From Bremia lactucae (Eukaryota; Oomycota; Peronosporomycetes; Peronosporales; Peronosporaceae): a DNA stretch of 64,000 nt. A program made the translations under genes and the position numbers. The stretch covers positions 10,658,391-10,722,390 of the forward strand of contig NC_090610.1 of the NCBI RefSeq assembly GCF_004359215.1, given 5' to 3'. Below the pieces are notes generated by a model. It made no database searches. It worked only from the letters and a program-made list of their open reading frames with translations, and was not told where the DNA came from. Positions 32,949 through 43,019 of this stretch are shown piece after piece; the first letter of the stretch is position 1; every line of letters begins with the position of its first letter.

Positions 32949-33395
32949 GCTACGCGCCGATTTCGACTATATGTCTGCTCGCGTTAGCACGCCTGTTTAC
33001 CGAACAAGCTCTTCGTGCACATGTTTACCGTGTAATAGACCGGAACCCATGGATCTAACCCTCATTGAGGAAGAAGGGGAGGCCTTTTCAGCTGTGAAAC
33101 AGCATAATAACATTCGTAGATGTTATATGTGCGGAAGCACGAAACATTTATGTCCGGCTGTCCCCTACGAAATTCGCGTAAAGCTCGAAAGAGCTCAACT
33201 CCGACATATACCAGAACTCTGGTAAGGTGCGGGAAAACGTCGATACCGAGTAGGTGCGGGGCGCCTTACTGGGGAAGGCTTAGGCTCTGTTGAACCTCTT
33301 GAGGTGAGAGTGAACAGAACCTAGCCCCAATAAGCTCGAGGCGTAATAGCACGGGGCGTGAGTACAAGCCTGGCTGGCTAGTCGCTCAAGCGACT
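32949..33395 (+). pseudogene. Gyp-B B2 gag, 3' part
   Basis: It resumes after the C1 insertion. ARVSTPVYRTSSSC and GPEPMDLTL-like sequence (RPEPMDLTLIEEEGE) match B1. The knuckle is degenerate (CYMCGSTKHLC, with the last Cys misplaced). Confidence 0.78.
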
Positions 33396-33870
33396 GTGAA
33401 GGGCTTTGATAAGCCATGGTCAATTTTAATTAACTCAGGAGCGTCTTGCAATTATGCTCGACGTCTTTCCCTTGAAGGAAGTCAACAATACGTTGAGGCG
33501 CTTAAAGCGCATGAAAGGGATACAATCACTGTTCGCTTAGCGACTGGGACTCGTGTCACTCTTCCTAAAGTTCCATTGAACTTAGGTATAAATTCTCTGG
33601 ACTTTGATAGTATAAAACGCTGTCTCGTCCTTGATTTAAATTCGAGATGTGATCTCATCCTTGGTATGGTCTGGTTAGAATGCCATGAGTCATGGATCGA
33701 TTGGAGGTCTAAGACCTTAGGCGCCACGCGCAATGTTCCTAGCAAAGTTTTGGAGAGTCATGAACCCACCTTCGCTAGGCAGCAAAAGCGCTATTGGCGC
33801 AGATCATTGACTGAGTCTGTCAGCGCTTTAGACATTGGAATATCCGAGTTAAAAAACTTCGATGGTTAAA
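33396..33870 (+). pseudogene. Gyp-B B2 aspartic protease
   Basis: A 157-codon frame with ILINSGASCNYARR, where the catalytic Asp is Asn (B1 keeps DSG), then VRLATGTRVTLPKVPLNL and CDLILGMVWLECHESWIDW. It is open over the whole domain, but the active-site change makes it inactive. Confidence 0.82.
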
Positions 33871-35030
33871 CTATTAATCTTGAGCCCGACTCAGTAGAAG
33901 GAAGTGGAACGGCACGTACTGCGAGTTACACTCGTTCTGTTAACGATTTACTGAATGCTGAAAGCATTGTCGGCCTAAGGCCGAGTCATTTAGGGTGTAA
34001 TATCCCTGAGATACGTGGAGTGGCCCGTCTAAGTCCGCCGAGTGTTGTCGGCCGAGGTGGCACCATACTGAGTGTCAGTAGTGACACTATTGGCGGTTCG
34101 CCAGGACCTCAAGGGTGCAATATCCCTGAGATACGTGGAGTGGCACGTATAAGTCCACTAAGCGTGGTCGGCTCCAAGACAGGGGAGACACGAAGCGTTT
34201 ATACCCTCACAAGGTGATACGAGTGAGCAATTACATACGCTTGTAAATGGTGTAAACGGTAACATTGAGGGGAAGTTAGCCTTGCGGTAAGCCCTTCGTT
34301 ACATGCTCTTTTAGAGCTAGACGAAATGTCTATTGATGAGTGCGGCTGAGCCTTAAAGGCTGGCGACTGATCTGAGATGGTGGTCATTGGACCAACTATT
34401 GAGTTAAACTCATCGTTACTTCTAGACGAAGCTGTCCTGGATGACACAAAAGCTGCACTTAGTGCGCGTAATGGGTCATTGAATACTGAGTGTCAATAAT
34501 GACACTATTGGCGGTTCGCCAGGGCATTTTGGGTCAAACCCTCCTAATGCACGTGAAGCGACACGTAAACGTTCGCTGGATAAGGACGTCGAGTTACCTA
34601 ACTCCTTGTCGGATGTCAAATTAGACACCATGTCTCGCATAGAACCAATACAGGCTGGAAAACCCGGGGACGTGAATGTCCCGGCCTCTAAGAGACGTAT
34701 TGTCTCCAATCCAAGACAGGATGGACACGAAGCGTGTATACCCTCACAAAGTGATACGAGTGAGCAAGTACATACGCTTGTAAATGGTGAAACCGGGAAC
34801 ATTGGGGGGAAGTTAGCCTTGCGGCAATCCCTTCGTTACATGTTCTTTGGAGCTAGACGAACTGTCTATTGATGAGTGCGGCCGAGCCTTAAAGGCTGGC
34901 GACTGATCTGAGATGGTGGTCATTGGACCAACTATTGAGTTAAACTCATCGTTACTTCTAGACGAAGCTGTCCTGGATGACACAAAAGCTGCACTTAGTG
35001 CGCGAAATGGGTCATCGATCCTTAAAGATC
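33871..35030 (+). repeat. Gyp-B B2 linker with repeats and a tandem duplication
   Basis: About 33995-34200 carries the roughly 117-bp coding repeats also seen in B1. A block of about 310 bp (34172-34480, from ACACGAAGCGTTTATACCCTC to GCGCGTAATGGGTCATTGA) recurs at about 34725-35020 with few changes. The copies are separated by further repeat-unit sequence, so linker DNA was duplicated in tandem. It encodes the hydrophilic protease-RT spacer (LLDEAVLDDTKAALSAR). Confidence 0.75.
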
Positions 35031-36400
35031 CTACGGATATCTTTTATTCCTTGATCAAGGAATTCCAAGATGTGGTATGTAATAATCCACCATTTATTTT
35101 ACCTCTGGATAGAGGTGTTCGTCATGAAATTGACTTGGTTCCAGGGAACGGTGTGACGTCATTGACGACTTCTTCCGTGCTAAGCACGAGGCTGGAATGG
35201 TACGAGAGAGCAAATCTCCCCATTCGACACCGACACTTTGTGTCAAAAAGGTAAATGGTAAATGGCGCATTGTTGATGCCTATAATAAGCTTAATGCTGT
35301 CACCATACCAGCACAAAACCCCATTCCTAGAAAGGATGTTCTTCAGAACAATATGGTGGGATGTACAATGTACAGTACACTGAACTTAGTCGATGGTTAC
35401 TACCGAATGCTAATGCGAGCTAGCGATATCCTGCTTACAGCGATTAGCACCCCAAGCGGTATGTTATGGGAGCGGTTGTTTATGCCACAAGGGCTTTCCA
35501 ACGCCCCGGCAACATTTAATCGTCTAGTGACGCAACTGTTCCGCCCTCATCGAGGTTACGCATATACTTAATTCGATGACATCTTTGTCCATAGTCGTGC
35601 GGAGCAGGGTCGTTCGGATATGGAAAACCATTTAGACCATTTGCGAGCAGCGCTCGAGTGTATGCACACAAATAAATGTATGCCAATGCATCTAAATGCA
35701 TTTTGGGCGCAGACGAAATTCCTTTTGTAGGATGCTTCATTGGATAGCGAGGCCTTAGAGCGGATCCCGCTAAGGTAAAAGCAATAGTAGATTGGCAGTT
35801 TTCGAAAAACCAAAAGGATTTGCGTATGTGGTTGGGTTTCGCCAATTATTTACACAAATATAACAATTACGCTGATATGGTTAGGGTGATATGGTTAGGC
35901 CATTATCAAATCTCCTTAAAACGGATACAGAATGGTGCTGGACTAGCACCGAAAATAATGCTTTTCGAGCAGTAAGATAGTCTTATCCATGCCCCGATTC
36001 TGTCACTGCCAAACCCAAATTGGCCTTTCAGTGTCGTCTGTGACGCATCGGATTTTGCCATTGGCGGTGCTCTGTTACACACTGGTGTTATTGCGTTCGA
36101 GTCTAGACAGCTTAAAGCTGCGGAAAGAACTTCCCAGTTCATGACAAAGAGTTACTTGCTATGAAGTATGCTCTCGTCAAATTCAGAGTTCATCTGCTCG
36201 GCTCTAAGCCGTTTGTGATACACATAGACCACGCGTCATAACGCACGGCGACTATGTCGCCCCATCTCTCACAGAGAATGTCCCGATGGCTATCCTGTTT
36301 CGTGGAATACAACTTCGAGGTGAAGTATAAGCCCGGCAAGCAGAATGCTTTTGCCGATGCGATATCTCGCTGGCCGGATTATGAGCTCTCTCATTTAATG
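35031..36400 (+). pseudogene. Gyp-B B2 reverse transcriptase and RNase H
   Basis: RT: SPHSTPTLCVKKVNGKWRIV, STPSGMLWERLFMPQGL, then HRGYAYT-stop-FDDIFVHS, where a TAA (35569-35571) replaces the Tyr of YxDD exactly as in B1. Thumb and connection follow with frameshifts. RNase H keeps VVCDASDFAIGGAL. An 11-bp or similar local repeat (GATATGGTTAG) at about 35875-35895 breaks the frame. Confidence 0.85.
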
Positions 36401-37540
36401 ACTATAATGTCGCCTATTCCTGAATTTATCCGTTCGGCTTACGCCAAGGATGAACAATGTGTAGTTCTGCTAGGAGCTCTAAAGAACTCTGAATCAGGTT
36501 TTAAATTGAGGGCACAATTGCGTGCAAAGTTACATCGATTTTCTATGGATAACGACCTGGTTGCTTCATTGCATGGACGGTGCTAATCCTCCGCGTGTCG
36601 CTGTTCCTCATGATGAGGATTTGAAGTACCTAATCCTCTATGAGGCACAAGATACTGTCCTTGGTGGTCATCTCGGTAGAGAAAAGACCAACGGCTATGT
36701 AAGCCAAATTTATTGGTGACCCAAACTTTATAAATGGATCAGCACATACGTTCGTTCATGCGAAACTTGCCAACGGGGTAAACCCTCGGCGCATGTTGCT
36801 GCACCACCGACCCATAGGTTGTTGGGAGTCCATTAGTATGGATTCTGTTTTCGGTCTACCGAAAGATTCGGCCGGTAACTCCGGCATAGTGGTTTTTGTT
36901 GACCGATTATGCAAAATGGATCACTTAGCGGCTGTGTCGGATTCCATTGATGGTGCAGGTACAGCAAGGCTGTTCATCCATCGCGTGTTTCGATAACACG
37001 GCTTGCCAGTGGCAATTGACTCTGCTCGGGACCCCGTTTCACAAGAGATTTCTGAAAATCAATTTTCGAGTGCTTGGCACCAGATTGGATTTGTCCACTT
37101 CGGACCATCCGCAGTCCGATGGTCAAACTTAACGTGTCAATCGCGTCATTGAAGACGTTTTACGCAGTGTGTGTGCTCAGACACTTAAGCGCTGGAGCTC
37201 AATGCTCCCAGTGGTGGAGTTTGCGCTTACTAACTGTCCATGCCTCTACAGGCTATACTCCGTTCTATGTCAACGGTCTCACCCACTCACGCGATCCGTT
37301 GACGATACCACTGCGTAGCTCAGGGCTTAGTTGGGGAGAATTAGCCGATAGGCTTGCTGATATCAGCCCTGTTATCGTTTGGAAACAAGTAAGCGAGTTT
37401 CTCGCGACGCGATTTAGTTTCTTAAGACATGTAAGGGATACGATGGCTGATAGCCAAGACAAACAAAAAGAACAAGCAGATGCCAAAGGCAGAAGCTGTA
37501 TGAATTCTTATATGGTCGAGACCGAGTCTTACTAAACGCG
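36401..37540 (+). pseudogene. Gyp-B B2 integrase
   Basis: Zinc-domain pieces (YEAQDTVLGGHLGREKTNG, then RSCETCQRG-like sequence in another frame) precede core pieces (FGLPKDSAGNSGIVVFVDRL, 36793-36996). Later frames carry TGYTPFYVNGLTHSRDPL. Several frameshifts. No intact D,D35E core. Confidence 0.8.
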
Positions 37541-38170
37541 AAAAATCTACCTACTGACTTTGTTTCCGCGGTCTTCAAGACCAAATTGCGCCCACGCGTT
37601 ATTGGACCATTTACGGTCGTGGCCAACAAGGGCGTAGCTGATACGCTAAACCTTCCTAGCAAGCTGCGTACACACCCAGTGTTCTACGTTAGCTTGCTTA
37701 AGCCATATCGGGACCCTTCCCACGTGAACTTAAAGGCGCTTGCTCCGAGACAGGCGGTCGTGCCGCAGATTGCTGATCCTCACCAGGATGTCCAGCTAAC
37801 CCTCTACACAAGGTAGCCGACGCTCCAGCATCGAAAGACGGTTTAGAACCGCCTCAAAAGAGCTCCCAACCCGAGCAAGGACCTCACGAAGGAGTTGGAC
37901 CTCGTGCTTTAAAGCATTGAATGCTTCCGTCGAGATTTTGGCTCCCTCCCGCGCTGCTTGATGCGCGGGGGAACCTTCAGTTTCACTTGGAGAGACTTTT
38001 GAAGCGACGCCGTCGTAAGGGCCGATACCAGTATCAGGTGAAGTGGCTAGGTTATCCATTCCTCTTCTGAAAACTCTTGGGAGTTTGATGTACGTCTTCG
38101 GCAAGATTGCCCGTAGGCCGTTGATGTTTTTGAGCGCCAAACTCAGGGTCAACTCGCGTCAAAAGACGCT
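37541..38170 (+). pseudogene. Gyp-B B2 integrase C-terminus and chromodomain
   Basis: RPRVIGPFTVVANKGVADTL and HPVFYVSLLKPYRDPSHVN (37586-37816) are followed, after a frameshifted linker, by a chromodomain (RRRKGRYQYQVKWLGYP, about 37995-38065) that ends in a frameshift. It is collinear with B1 1343-2011. Confidence 0.8.
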
Positions 38171-38950
38171 TACCACCACTAGAAGTGGAATTAGGTGGAT
38201 CCAAAGCCTCAGTGCGGCTTCGATCCATGGTTGCATGGTCAACCGAAGCACTGAATTTCGGCTAGACCGTTCTTCGTTTTGTTGCATAAATGCCGACAGT
38301 CATTGGCCTTTGGCCTTAAGCTTGGGGATATCGAAGCGAAGCTTCCGTTCCAAACGAACATCAGCCACATCCGCAGACTATCTAATATTTTATATTGCGG
38401 AGGCGGCGGGCCCGATGGACCCAGTTCATAAATGAGATTTCGTTTTCACTTATGAAGAGCGTCGCGAGCAGCGATCTCTTCCGGCGTCCTCGCCGGTTAC
38501 CAGAGGTCCAGATGGCCAAAATGTGACCCGCGATCTCTTACGCTCTAACGCACTAAGCGGAATGAATCTATATTCACTATGAGCTTTAGCTTTCGCTATC
38601 TCGGCAGCTCGTCGACGAGCATGTTACTGTATGAGGATTGCCCGCTCTTGCTCTTCATCGAGCGGATTTGTAATGATGTTGGGCTCAGGGTCCTGTGGCC
38701 TGCTCAATGCAGTTAAGACATCAGCGGCACCACGTTCTGGGAACAGATTCGGGGCCTGCCGACGTTCATCGAGAGGAGAAGGCGTGTAAGAGCGACGCTC
38801 TTTCTCCTCATCCTCTGTTGGAGAGTGACTTTCAAAGTCCACCATTCCCTCATCGTCGAGGAAGGAGCTAAGAATCTGTGACTCACGCTTGATTGTCAAA
38901 GGACAAAGGAAAGAAAAACACAACTGGAAAGTTAGCTGTTTATTTTCCAA
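37796..38950 (-). pseudogene. Antisense ORF of Gyp-B (asORF), copy B2
   Basis: Two minus-strand frames, 38624-38950 and 37796-38152, flank a decayed middle. The first starts at a Met 57 bp inside the 3' LTR (MENKQLTFQLCFSF) and runs into RPQDPEPNIITNPLDEEQE, matching B1. The second holds FNALKHEVQLLREVLARVG and LNRLSMLERR, matching the B1 C-terminal coiled-coil stretch. B2 therefore supplies the N-terminus missing from B1. Decayed, no known family. Confidence 0.45.
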
Positions 38951-39006
38951 CTTTAAGAGGAACTGAAGCGAATGTTGTCACTCGGTGTCAACAGTCAGAT
39001 GGGGGG

Positions 39007-39488
39007 GGTAATGGGGCACACATCGGTTGGAGAACCGTTGTTGTGGTGCATTTACCATACGGGTAAAATTCCCTTTTATCTTATTTTAAAATAGTTCATT
39101 TCTTAAATTCCATTCATTAGGGTAACAAATGTTGTCGCCGCCAGATATAAATCCGGCGGCCGAAATCCATTTTCAAATTATAGGGTATGGTTTTAGATCA
39201 AATAATAAAATAAAGTGCAGTTCTACTTTTGATCTTCAAGCGTTAAGTGCCTTTCTAAGGCTTGCGCATTGATCAGTAAGAGATAGAAGCCTTTTTAAGG
39301 TATATACTCTTGGGCACTAGTTGCCACTTGGTTCTACGAACCCCTGAATCCCTTAAACTAGGATTCATTAAGTTTTTTTAGCTTGTACGACTCCCTGAGT
39401 TGTTAAACCCATTAGCTCTATAGAACTAAGAGACTCTCTGAGTCTGAAAGTCTTCCACTGACTTCAGGAGCGAGGCAGCTCCGGTACA
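39007..39488 (+). repeat. 3' LTR of B2, polypurine tract before it
   Basis: 482 bp ending CTCCGGTACA. It is preceded by GATGGGGGGGG (38998-39008), the polypurine tract. The first two bases read GG where the family has TG. Confidence 0.88.
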
Positions 39489-39989
39489 GCTTCTCCCTCG
39501 CTGCTCGGTTTGCTGCTCCTTCTTTCCGCTTTGTTTAAGACTCGCCAATCATTTGCGGGCGCTCTTGGCTTTTTCGCACTTGTAAAAAATCGTACATTGA
39601 ACATCGCCAAACGAAAACACAGTTTATGATGGGCCCAGGGGCAGTCGCACCCATTACACTACTCTCATGTAGATAATTAGGTGTGTGGATATAGCGTTTC
39701 CTTAATTTAATTTAGGGGGCTGTGATGTTCCAAAGGCCGGGTCCGGGCGATCTAAAGACGATTCTAAAGGAATAACTGTTGATTTTTGAATGATATAGTG
39801 AAAAAAATATGACGTTTTTATTTAATACAGACGGGTAGGGATGTGTGGCTATACCGGCTCCCAATTATTAATCTGTAGTTTCTATTTAATTAAATCAAAC
39901 AGACGGGGAGGGGTGTGGCTATACCAAAAGGTGCCTGCCCTAGAATTTTTACCAGAGAATTCGCCGCCTACAAATAGTTTTTTTTTTGT
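39489..39989. other. Intergenic; short repeated motif
   Basis: No gene seen. The motif AGACGGGTAGGG..GTGTGGCTATACC near 39829 recurs at about 39900 as AGACGGGGAGGGGTGTGGCTATACC, possibly the ends of a small DNA transposon. Confidence 0.4.
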
Positions 39990-40215
39990 CCTGACAAATT
40001 TTTTTTTTTTGCCAAACACCGTCAATAAAGTGTCAATAAAGGTGCTCAGAAAAGTTGCAGGTTGACACACACTATTCATCTTGTACATCCATCAAAACAG
40101 AATTGGGTACACGTCGGTGGGATTTGTACTTTTTCAGCAAACTTTGCTGCTTTTCCGGTTCGACCTTTTCGGTAAACGTCCGTGTATCGTAATTTTCGAG
40201 TCAGGTTGATGGTCA
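39990..40215 (-). pseudogene. C-terminal fragment of a DDE transposase
   Basis: It matches the tail of the 8446-9674 pseudogene and its downstream sequence, including TTTGTCCTGACAAA and GGTTGACAC. Minus-strand reading gives YTDVYRKGRTGKAAKFAEK followed by a KYKSHRR-like basic end in the next frame. Only the last 50 or so codons and the 3' flank remain. Confidence 0.6.
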
Positions 40216-40412
40216 AGATTTGAAGCGGGTGAGTGGGGTTAGTGGTGATGACTGAGCCTGGGTGAGGGCAGGGACGCATGCCATACAATGTGGGCCACAG
40301 TGTAAGGTCAAATGATCCAAAAATTGGCCACTCAAAATCTGGGTTGTGTCATGCACTGTATAGATTAACATTTAATTTGGACGTCTACCCTCGCATTTGT
40401 CATATCGTTAAG

Positions 40413-41603
40413 CTATTGTTGAACCTCCCAAATTTCGGCGAAAAGTTCGATAACATCCCCTAAGCGCATACGATGAGGTAGATCGAATGTCCGGCGCACA
40501 GACGACAATCCATCGAACAACAAATGAGCGGGAACCGGAGGTGGGCGTGGTGGACTGTGACAGATTTAGCACAATAAGTACATAGAGCGCGCTCCACTTT
40601 AAAAGTACGCACCGCGTTTGTGTGGCTCTAAGCCAGTTACCACGCGACTCCTGCCACGCACGCAGACCAACATTAAAAAAAGGTCCGTTGCGGCCTTGTG
40701 GCCACCACGAATCGGTATTGCTGGTAGCTGCAGCCATTTGGAAGCGATGCAAATGCTGCACAAGCCAGTCCAAAATTTCTGCAATGGCCTGTGTTGCCGC
40801 ATCTTCATCCGTGATGTTAGAGAATGCAAAGCCACTGCGCTGATTATCGAAAAGCGACGTTTTAAAAGTTGCAGCAGTCAGAGGATTGGCTGCACATGAA
40901 CTCGAAAGAGCCTTATACTACAGCGATTATTAACATTAGTTTTATAGCTTCAATTGTGCTCATAACGTACAGCTTTGGATGCAGCGTAGGGCGACTTTGC
41001 TCCGATCTGTAGCAGTATCGGAACAACGGGCGAATCTGCTCTATCTAATTCATCACTGTTTTCATATGATTCCCAAGATATATGACCCTTGGGACACATA
41101 GCGATAACGCAGTCCATCCCAGCAGACCGCTCCATGGCCACCTTAATCGATAAATCAGCACCCGCACCAACGCCAATGAGACCCACACGCTGAACGTCTT
41201 GCTTCTTCTTAAGATAAAGTGCTGCCTGATGCAAAACGGCCGCGTGCTCTTGCGTTGCGCTGTCCAACTGATAAAGGTCCAGCACCAGCACCTTGTAGCC
41301 TTGTTCTGCCAGCTTGTCAGCAAAGGAGATAGCCGTAATTCCATATCGTTCGTAGGTACCAGCTCTTGTGATAATTGAACGGATTGTGCGGCTTTGTTCG
41401 GCCACAAACACAACACCGGTGACGACGCGGCCAATATGCGAGGCCGGAGCCACAAAGTACGCATCGAGCTGCCGATCGTCTAATTTTACTGCTTGAGAAG
41501 TCGGGTCAGAAACATACCCAGTCGAGCAATCTAACGGAAATTGCAAAGTGTAGCCCGCCCCCGGATGCACAAAGTGTGAGCGAACAATGCCGGTGACGCT
41601 CAT
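40413..41603 (-). CDS. DLH-fold pseudoenzyme fused to a Gag1-clamp-like domain
   Basis: Predicted three exons: 41603-40971, 40917-40613, 40554-40413 (359 aa). Introns of 53 and 58 bp have GT-AG ends, and the first has an ACTAAT branch site. The first 250 or so residues follow the dienelactone hydrolase fold (VLVLDLYQLD, then VGLIGVGAGADLSIKVAME, then SGFAFSNITDEDAATQAIAE). All three usual catalytic positions are changed: the nucleophile site in GVGAG is Gly, the Asp site in GAKSPY is Ser, and the His site before GFAF is Ser. The C-terminus (FFNVGLRAWQESRGNW ... RMRLGDVIELFAEIWE) resembles the Gag1-like clamp domain (DUF4050). An upstream in-frame ATG at 41684 exists, but an initiator-like TCATTCT at 41621-41627 favours 41603. 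Host gene. Confidence 0.65.
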
Positions 41604-41620
41604 TTTTAATTTAGGCAACA

Positions 41621-41627
41621 AGAATGA
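41621..41627 (-). promoter_or_regulatory. Initiator-like motif for the DLH-fold gene
   Basis: Minus strand TCATTCT, 18 bases before the predicted start at 41603. It fits the oomycete initiator consensus YCAYTYY. A second match, TCATTTT (41675-41681, plus strand), lies about 130 bp before SEC62. The two genes diverge from this 209-bp spacer. Confidence 0.4.
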
Positions 41628-41812
41628 CAAAAAGTAATTAGCAAAAAAGTTTTCTAGAATCGCTTTATAAATTGTCATTTTCACACACTAGACACGACAC
41701 GTCACTTGTTGCGGGTTAAGGGGTTGTTGTCAGTTAGTACTTTTGGGCTAATTCGAGAATTCAAATTCCACATTCCATTATTGAACGGACCTGGCGTAGC
41801 AAAGCTTCCTTG

Positions 41813-42932
41813 ATGAGGGCCGAAGATACAGCGAAGGCGGACCCGGACACATCGGTACGCACTTTAGAGTATCTAGGGATTGCGACATTTTGCACTTAGT
41901 GCTGCTTTGGAAAGGGACAAATGCAGATTACGATGAGGAAACTAACAACTTATTCTTCGTTGTGTTTAGACGATGGAGAAATCATGGGAGTCGGAGAAGG
42001 GAATTCGCAAGATGGCTGACTTGCTACGCGGGCGGAAAGGAATGCCATCACGTCATGCTGTGGAACTTGGGAAGCGCGTCGAATACTTCCGCGGTGATCG
42101 ATTGGCCACCTTTTTGCTGTGTAGCCAACGGGTCAAGAAGTACTTTCCAGAACTTATTACTAAAGAAGATGCTTATTCGGTTGGCCGAGAGCTTGCTCAA
42201 AATAGCTATATTCATCGGTCCGAACGCGATGCTAAGAACAAGAAGATCCTTCAACCCACTCCCAAGCAGGACTTCTCGCCTGATGGTTATTACACGTGGA
42301 TGTATGAGGGTTCTAGGACCTTTCGCAATTTTTTGACAGCGCTTTTAATTATTGGCTTCCTGATTATTACTTGCTTTCCCATTTGGCCGCAATGGGCCAA
42401 GGTAGCGCTCTGGTATATGTCTGTGACCTTCCTGATATTTGTCGCGATCTTCGTGGTGATTCGTCTCTTCATCTTTTTTATTCTCTGGATGATAGGCTAT
42501 GAATACTGGCTACTGCCTAATATTTTTGATGACAACTTGTCGGTTGCTGATTCGTTCGTACCGCTTTATTCGCTGCGCTCTACGGACTCGTCGGAACGCA
42601 TATATCGCCTTGTTGGCCTTATTGCCTTTCTGTGCTTCTGCGTGTGGGTGAAAAACCAGCCCACGGACTTTGACGAATATATGGAGCTGACGAAGCAATT
42701 TACAGACGATATATACAGCGGCAAGCTTCTAAGCGATATGTCACAGAAAGATCAGGACAACATTGATGGCGTGAAGGTGCCCGATCTGAAGGATCTCCTT
42801 ATGGATGAAGACGAAGACGATGAGGACCAGGATGTTAAGTTCACTAAAATTTTAGACGATGATGATATAGAAGATTCTAATGTCCCACAGGCGACAAATG
42901 ATAACGGTGAACCGGGAGATCGGGATTTGTAG
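41813..42932 (+). CDS. SEC62: Translocation protein SEC62
   Basis: SEC62 is an ER membrane subunit that works with the Sec61 channel in post-translational protein import. The main exon (41970-42932) encodes an N-terminal cytosolic domain (MADLLRGRKGMPSRHAVELG, then VEYFRGDRLATFLL). Two transmembrane segments (FLTALLIIGFLIITCF and VTFLIFVAIFVVIRLFIFF) flank the characteristic PIWPQWAKVALWYMS loop. The C-terminal tail is very acidic (DEDEDDEDQD). I predict a first exon of 14 codons (41813-41854, ATGAGGGCC...) and a 115-bp intron (GTACGC...TTTAG, 41855-41969) that joins in phase 0. If this is wrong, translation starts at 41973. Single copy and intact; it lies tail-to-tail with the phosphatase gene. 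Confidence 0.9.
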
Positions 42933-43019
42933 ATAATCAGTAGGTAGACTTATTGACGGAAGTCGACCAGTAAAAGCAAATACTTGAAAATTTCCAATAA
43001 TGCATGCATGGCTATATTT

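Larger units (their letters stand above)
24646..39488 (+). mobile_element. Gyp-B copy B2, split by nested Gyp-C copy C1
   Basis: Plus-strand LTRs lie at both ends, and the interior follows the Gyp-B order: gag, protease, linker, RT, RNase H, integrase, chromodomain. C1 interrupts gag at 25896-32948, and without it the element is about 7.8 kb. It is full of stops and frameshifts. No target duplication is visible: CACCC before the 5' LTR, GCTTC after the 3' LTR. Confidence 0.88.

Noticed and set aside
40408..40773. Separate gene for the Gag1-clamp-like frame
   Set aside because: A 53-bp GT-AG intron with an ACTAAT branch site joins it to the hydrolase frame in phase, and the hydrolase fold needs the GFAF...ILDWL segment that lies there.
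41045..41464. 139-codon minus-strand frame inside the DLH-fold gene
   Set aside because: It lies in another frame of the same exon, while the hydrolase frame has family motifs and supported splices.
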